From Ruminococcaceae bacterium UBA5396 (GTDB lineage Bacteria > Bacillota > Clostridia > Oscillospirales > Acutalibacteraceae), in the NCBI GenBank assembly GCA_002410715.1, contig DHOG01000189.1, positions 1 through 7,928 of the forward strand: 7,928 bases of DNA, given 5' to 3'. Made by a program: the position numbers and the translations under genes. Position 1 is the first letter of the stretch; the number at the start of each line of letters is the position of its first letter. The notes beneath the pieces were generated by a model. The model saw only the letters and a program-made list of their open reading frames with translations. It made no database searches and was not told the DNA's origin. This document shows, one piece after another, positions 5,497 to 7,928 of the stretch.

Positions 5497-7653
5497 ATGA
5501 GCACCAACCGAAGCCTAAATACAGGACGTGCTGCCGGACAAAAAACAGCACGGTTTGCTTTAAAGGCATTAAAATCTATCCTGAAATGCTTTGTAACCAT
5601 TTTTCTCATCGGAACGATCACTGCCAGTATCGTGGGATGCGTAATGGTTGCTTATGTTGTCACCAGTTTTAAAAGTTCAGAAAGCATTCCCGATCTCACC
5701 AACATCAATCTCAACGAGAGCAGTATCATCTATGTCAAAAATAATAAAGGCGATTTTGTTGAGGAACAGCGCGTTCAGGGCGCAAACAGCATTTGGAAGA
5801 GCTTTGAAAAAATTCCCGCCCACATGCAGCACGCTGTAATCGCGATTGAAGACGAACGATTTGAGACGCATTACGGGGTTGACTGGAAGAGAACCGTTTC
5901 GGCCTTTGCCAACCTCCTATTTCATTTTTCGGATAATGAATACGGCGGCTCGACCATAACCCAACAGCTAATCAAAAATCTGACTAAGGATAATGAAACC
6001 TCCATCACACGTAAGGTGCGCGAGATTTTTCGCGCCATTAAAATGGAGCGCGCCTATGCGTCAAAGGATCAGATCCTGGAAGCCTACCTCAATATCCTGC
6101 CCCTTGGAAGGGTTTCAGGCGTCGGCGCGGCAGCCAACTATTATTTTGCTAAGGAAGTTGAGGATCTGAATGCTGCGGAATGTGCGCTGATTGCGGGGAT
6201 TACACAGAACCCATCGAAATATAATCCTTATCTGCATCCCGACAACGCCAAACAAAGGCAGCGCACAGTTCTTTATCAAATGTACAAACTGGGATACATC
6301 AACGACGAAGAATATAAGCAGGCATACAATCAGGAAATCATTCTTAAAAGCAGCATGCAGATTGTTGATGTGCAGGATTATTATAACGACCGTATCACTG
6401 AGGATGTCATCAACGGCCTTATGCAAACATATGGATATTCGAAAGAATATGCTACAAATATGTATTATTACGGCGGTCTTAAGATTTATTCTGCCAAGGA
6501 TCCTGCACAGCAGTCCAAGGTAGAAGAGATTTTTAAAAACGAAAAGAACTTCCCGAAGCATATAAAAGGCGACAAAGAGGATCCGCAGGCGGGAATCGCC
6601 ATTATTGATTACAACGGCCGTTTGGTAGCCACTGTAGGCGGCAGAGGGGAAAAAACGGCAAACCGTATTTTTAACCGCTCGATTGATTCCACAAGGCAAC
6701 CCGGGTCGGCAATGAAACCAATCGCAGTCTATGCGCCTGCAATCAAGTATGGTTTGATCACCTACTCAACGAAATTCGCGGATAAAAAAATCACCTTGAA
6801 AGACGGTGGCAAATGGCCACAAAACTATGGAAACTATAAATACCCGTCCATGCCAGTTGAGGAAGCACTCCAGCGTTCACTCAACACCGTTCCCGCCCAG
6901 ATTATGGAGATGCTGACCCCACAGCGTTCGTTTGATTTTGTCACACAGGATCTGCATATCTCTACACTTGTAAAATCTGTCCGCATGAAGGATGGCATTC
7001 ATACCGACATTGAATTTTCGCCCCTAACACTCGGCGGTCTCACCTATGGCGTAAAGTGCATTGAAATGGCTGCCGCCTTTCAGGTGTTTGGAAACGGCGG
7101 ATACTATAACCAACCTTACACCTTCTACAGCGTCGAACGCACAAGCGATTACGGCAACGAGGTTCTTCTGCAAAATGAGCCCAAAAATGACCAGGCGCTT
7201 GATGAGGATACAGCCTACGTCATGAACCGCCTTCTTCAGAGAGTTGTCAGCGGACCTCACGGTACTGCTACAACTCAAAAAATCAAAAACCTTGAAACCT
7301 TCGGCAAAACCGGTACCACCAACGACGATAAAGACTATTATTTTGTAGGCGGTACGCCTTATTATGTGGGAGCCTGCTGGTTCGGTTACGATAACAATCA
7401 AGAGATGGTGTCATCCCAAAGGTCGTATGCCAAATCTCTATGGAAAAAATCTATGGATGCGTTGCATTCCGGCCTACCCAAAAAAACATTTGATAAAAAG
7501 GGGAATACGGTGGAAAAATACTATGATTACACCACCGGTAAGTTAGCCACAGAAGGTTGCCCCAAAAAAACGCTCGGTGTCTACAAGCCCGAGTTTCTGC
7601 CCGGCGTATGCACTGCCCATGGCGGTGGAGGAGATACAGCCGACTCAGAATAA
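5497..7653 (+). CDS. Class A penicillin-binding protein, bifunctional transglycosylase/transpeptidase (PBP1A-like)
   Basis: This 718-aa enzyme polymerises lipid II into glycan strands and cross-links their peptides outside the membrane. After a basic cytoplasmic tail, one membrane anchor spans about 31-57. The GT51 domain (about 75-260) shows the catalytic EDERFETHYG (E118), GGSTITQQLIKN (150-161), RKVREIFRAIKME (172-184) and ILEAYLN (193-199). The transpeptidase domain (about 360-640) shows SAMK with nucleophile S404, SLN (461-463) and KTGT (604-607). All catalytic motifs are intact, so both activities are expected. The tail (640-718) is short, with a Cys pair (C688, C705) and a Gly-rich end, and no PASTA or fibronectin module. 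AAAGGAGG (5478-5485) lies 11 nt before the ATG and settles the start. It is monocistronic by context. Relatives are named ponA, mrcA or pbp1A, but the exact paralogue cannot be fixed, so no symbol is given. Confidence 0.95.
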   Translation: MSTNRSLNTGRAAGQKTARFALKALKSILKCFVTIFLIGTITASIVGCVMVAYVVTSFKSSESIPDLTNINLNESSIIYVKNNKGDFVEEQRVQGANSIWKSFEKIPAHMQHAVIAIEDERFETHYGVDWKRTVSAFANLLFHFSDNEYGGSTITQQLIKNLTKDNETSITRKVREIFRAIKMERAYASKDQILEAYLNILPLGRVSGVGAAANYYFAKEVEDLNAAECALIAGITQNPSKYNPYLHPDNAKQRQRTVLYQMYKLGYINDEEYKQAYNQEIILKSSMQIVDVQDYYNDRITEDVINGLMQTYGYSKEYATNMYYYGGLKIYSAKDPAQQSKVEEIFKNEKNFPKHIKGDKEDPQAGIAIIDYNGRLVATVGGRGEKTANRIFNRSIDSTRQPGSAMKPIAVYAPAIKYGLITYSTKFADKKITLKDGGKWPQNYGNYKYPSMPVEEALQRSLNTVPAQIMEMLTPQRSFDFVTQDLHISTLVKSVRMKDGIHTDIEFSPLTLGGLTYGVKCIEMAAAFQVFGNGGYYNQPYTFYSVERTSDYGNEVLLQNEPKNDQALDEDTAYVMNRLLQRVVSGPHGTATTQKIKNLETFGKTGTTNDDKDYYFVGGTPYYVGACWFGYDNNQEMVSSQRSYAKSLWKKSMDALHSGLPKKTFDKKGNTVEKYYDYTTGKLATEGCPKKTLGVYKPEFLPGVCTAHGGGGDTADSE

Positions 7654-7670
7654 ACGAATCCGTTTTATAA

Positions 7671-7707
7671 TAGGAGGTGGTGCAAAATAAATATGCACCA
7701 CCTCCTA
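7671..7707. terminator. Perfect 14-bp hairpin downstream of the PBP gene
   Basis: TAGGAGGTGGTGCA (7671-7684) and TGCACCACCTCCTA (7694-7707) form a perfect stem with a 9-nt AT loop, 17 bases past the PBP stop. Its position suits a terminator, possibly shared with a convergent minus-strand unit, but neither strand has a good U-run after the stem. The 5' arm also contains a near-ideal Shine-Dalgarno sequence that the stem would hide. Confidence 0.55.
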
Positions 7708-7736
7708 TGCTCCTATTTCATCCCAATGTCTTACAA

Positions 7737-7880
7737 TCAAAACATTCCCGAAACATCATCCACAAGGTCTCCAACATTGCGAAGTGCCTTGACAGCATTA
7801 ATATTAATGTATCGATGTATAGAGGGCTTTTGCTTGAAGCATGCCCTCCGCTCATGCCGCGGGGCACCTTCTTTCTGACG
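7737..7880 (-). pseudogene. Possible C-terminal gene remnant, unrecognised
   Basis: The minus strand has an open stretch of 47 codons between a stop at 7881-7883 and the TGA at 7737-7739. The last 21 residues before the stop read INAVKALRNVGDLVDDVSGMF, an amphipathic, protein-like end with ordinary codon use. The first half (rich in Arg, Lys and Cys) looks non-coding. It contains no ATG, and no ribosome binding site is visible. It may be the tail of a gene whose front was lost, or chance. No family was recognised. Confidence 0.25.
7781..7871. other. Nested rod-like fold, possible structured RNA
   Basis: Three complementary pairs nest inside each other: GAAGTGCC/GGCACCTTC (7781-7788 with 7863-7871, one bulged C), GCAT/ATGC (7795-7798 with 7854-7857) and GAGGGC/GCCCTC (7822-7827 with 7843-7848). 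The pairs are separated by internal loops, giving an interrupted rod of about 90 nt. It overlaps the weak antisense open frame, and only one of the two readings is likely to be real. No known RNA family was recognised, and the active strand is unclear. Confidence 0.3.
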
Positions 7881-7928
7881 TTAGAAATAAGGCAAAGAAC
7901 GTCGGGGAGGCGTTTCGATTCGCCTCCC
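7877..7928 (+). other. Tandem stem-loops at the right edge, possible leader terminator
   Basis: GACGTT/AACGTC (7877-7882 with 7898-7903) is followed one base later by GGGAGGCG/CGCCTCCC (7905-7912 with 7921-7928), which ends exactly at the last base. If a T-run follows outside the window, the second hairpin is an intrinsic terminator on the plus strand. Otherwise it may be another intergenic palindrome. This cannot be decided from the window. Confidence 0.4.

Noticed and set aside
7838..7871. T-box leader on the minus strand, because AAGGTGCCCCGCGG resembles the T-box core and a hairpin follows.
   Set aside because: The core is one base short and lacks the GGNACC centre, no specifier loop is evident, and the following hairpin has no U-run.
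7693..7878. 61-codon plus-strand ORF after the PBP gene.
   Set aside because: The composition is not protein-like, the start codon lies in a hairpin loop, and the frame runs through several stem-loops. It is kept only as a remark under the hairpin finding.

Overview
The window looks like a piece of a spore-forming Clostridia chromosome (Bacillota), probably from the Oscillospiraceae/Ruminococcaceae. This rests on Bacillus-type AGGAGG ribosome binding sites, canonical sigma-A promoters, a YpeB-type spore germination gene, and two kinds of short GC-rich palindromic intergenic repeats that I associate with that group. The species cannot be named from the sequence.

Layout, left to right. (1) 1-328 has no gene. 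It holds a minus-strand promoter firing out of the left edge with a perfect dyad at its start point, a three-way-junction-like inverted repeat, a strong plus-strand terminator, and a sigma-A promoter for the next genes. (2) 329-3099 is a high-affinity metal ABC importer in the order binding protein, ATPase, permease (znuA-znuC-znuB like). A His/Glu/Asp-rich loop in the binding protein points to zinc. A MITE-like palindromic element of about 106 bp sits between the ATPase and permease genes. (3) 3259-4608 encodes YpeB, which in known systems holds the cortex-lytic enzyme SleB in the spore. No sleB is present here. (4) 4609-4797 holds a bidirectional terminator and a second repeat type. (5) 4798-5163, minus strand, encodes a small membrane-anchored protein with a BofC C-terminal-like end. 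(6) 5164-5496 is a divergent promoter region. (7) 5497-7653 encodes a complete class A penicillin-binding protein with GT51 transglycosylase and transpeptidase domains. (8) 7654-7928 has no convincing gene. It holds a long hairpin, an antisense open frame that may be a gene remnant, and a run of nested stem-loops ending exactly at the right edge.

The importer subunits form one functional unit: metal capture outside, a membrane channel, and ATP-driven transport. YpeB, the BofC-like protein and the PBP are separate transcription units on the sequence evidence. They share a loose theme of envelope, cortex and spore biology. No defence system, CRISPR array, tRNA, rRNA or intact transposase was found. 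The least explained parts are the structured non-coding stretches at the two ends.
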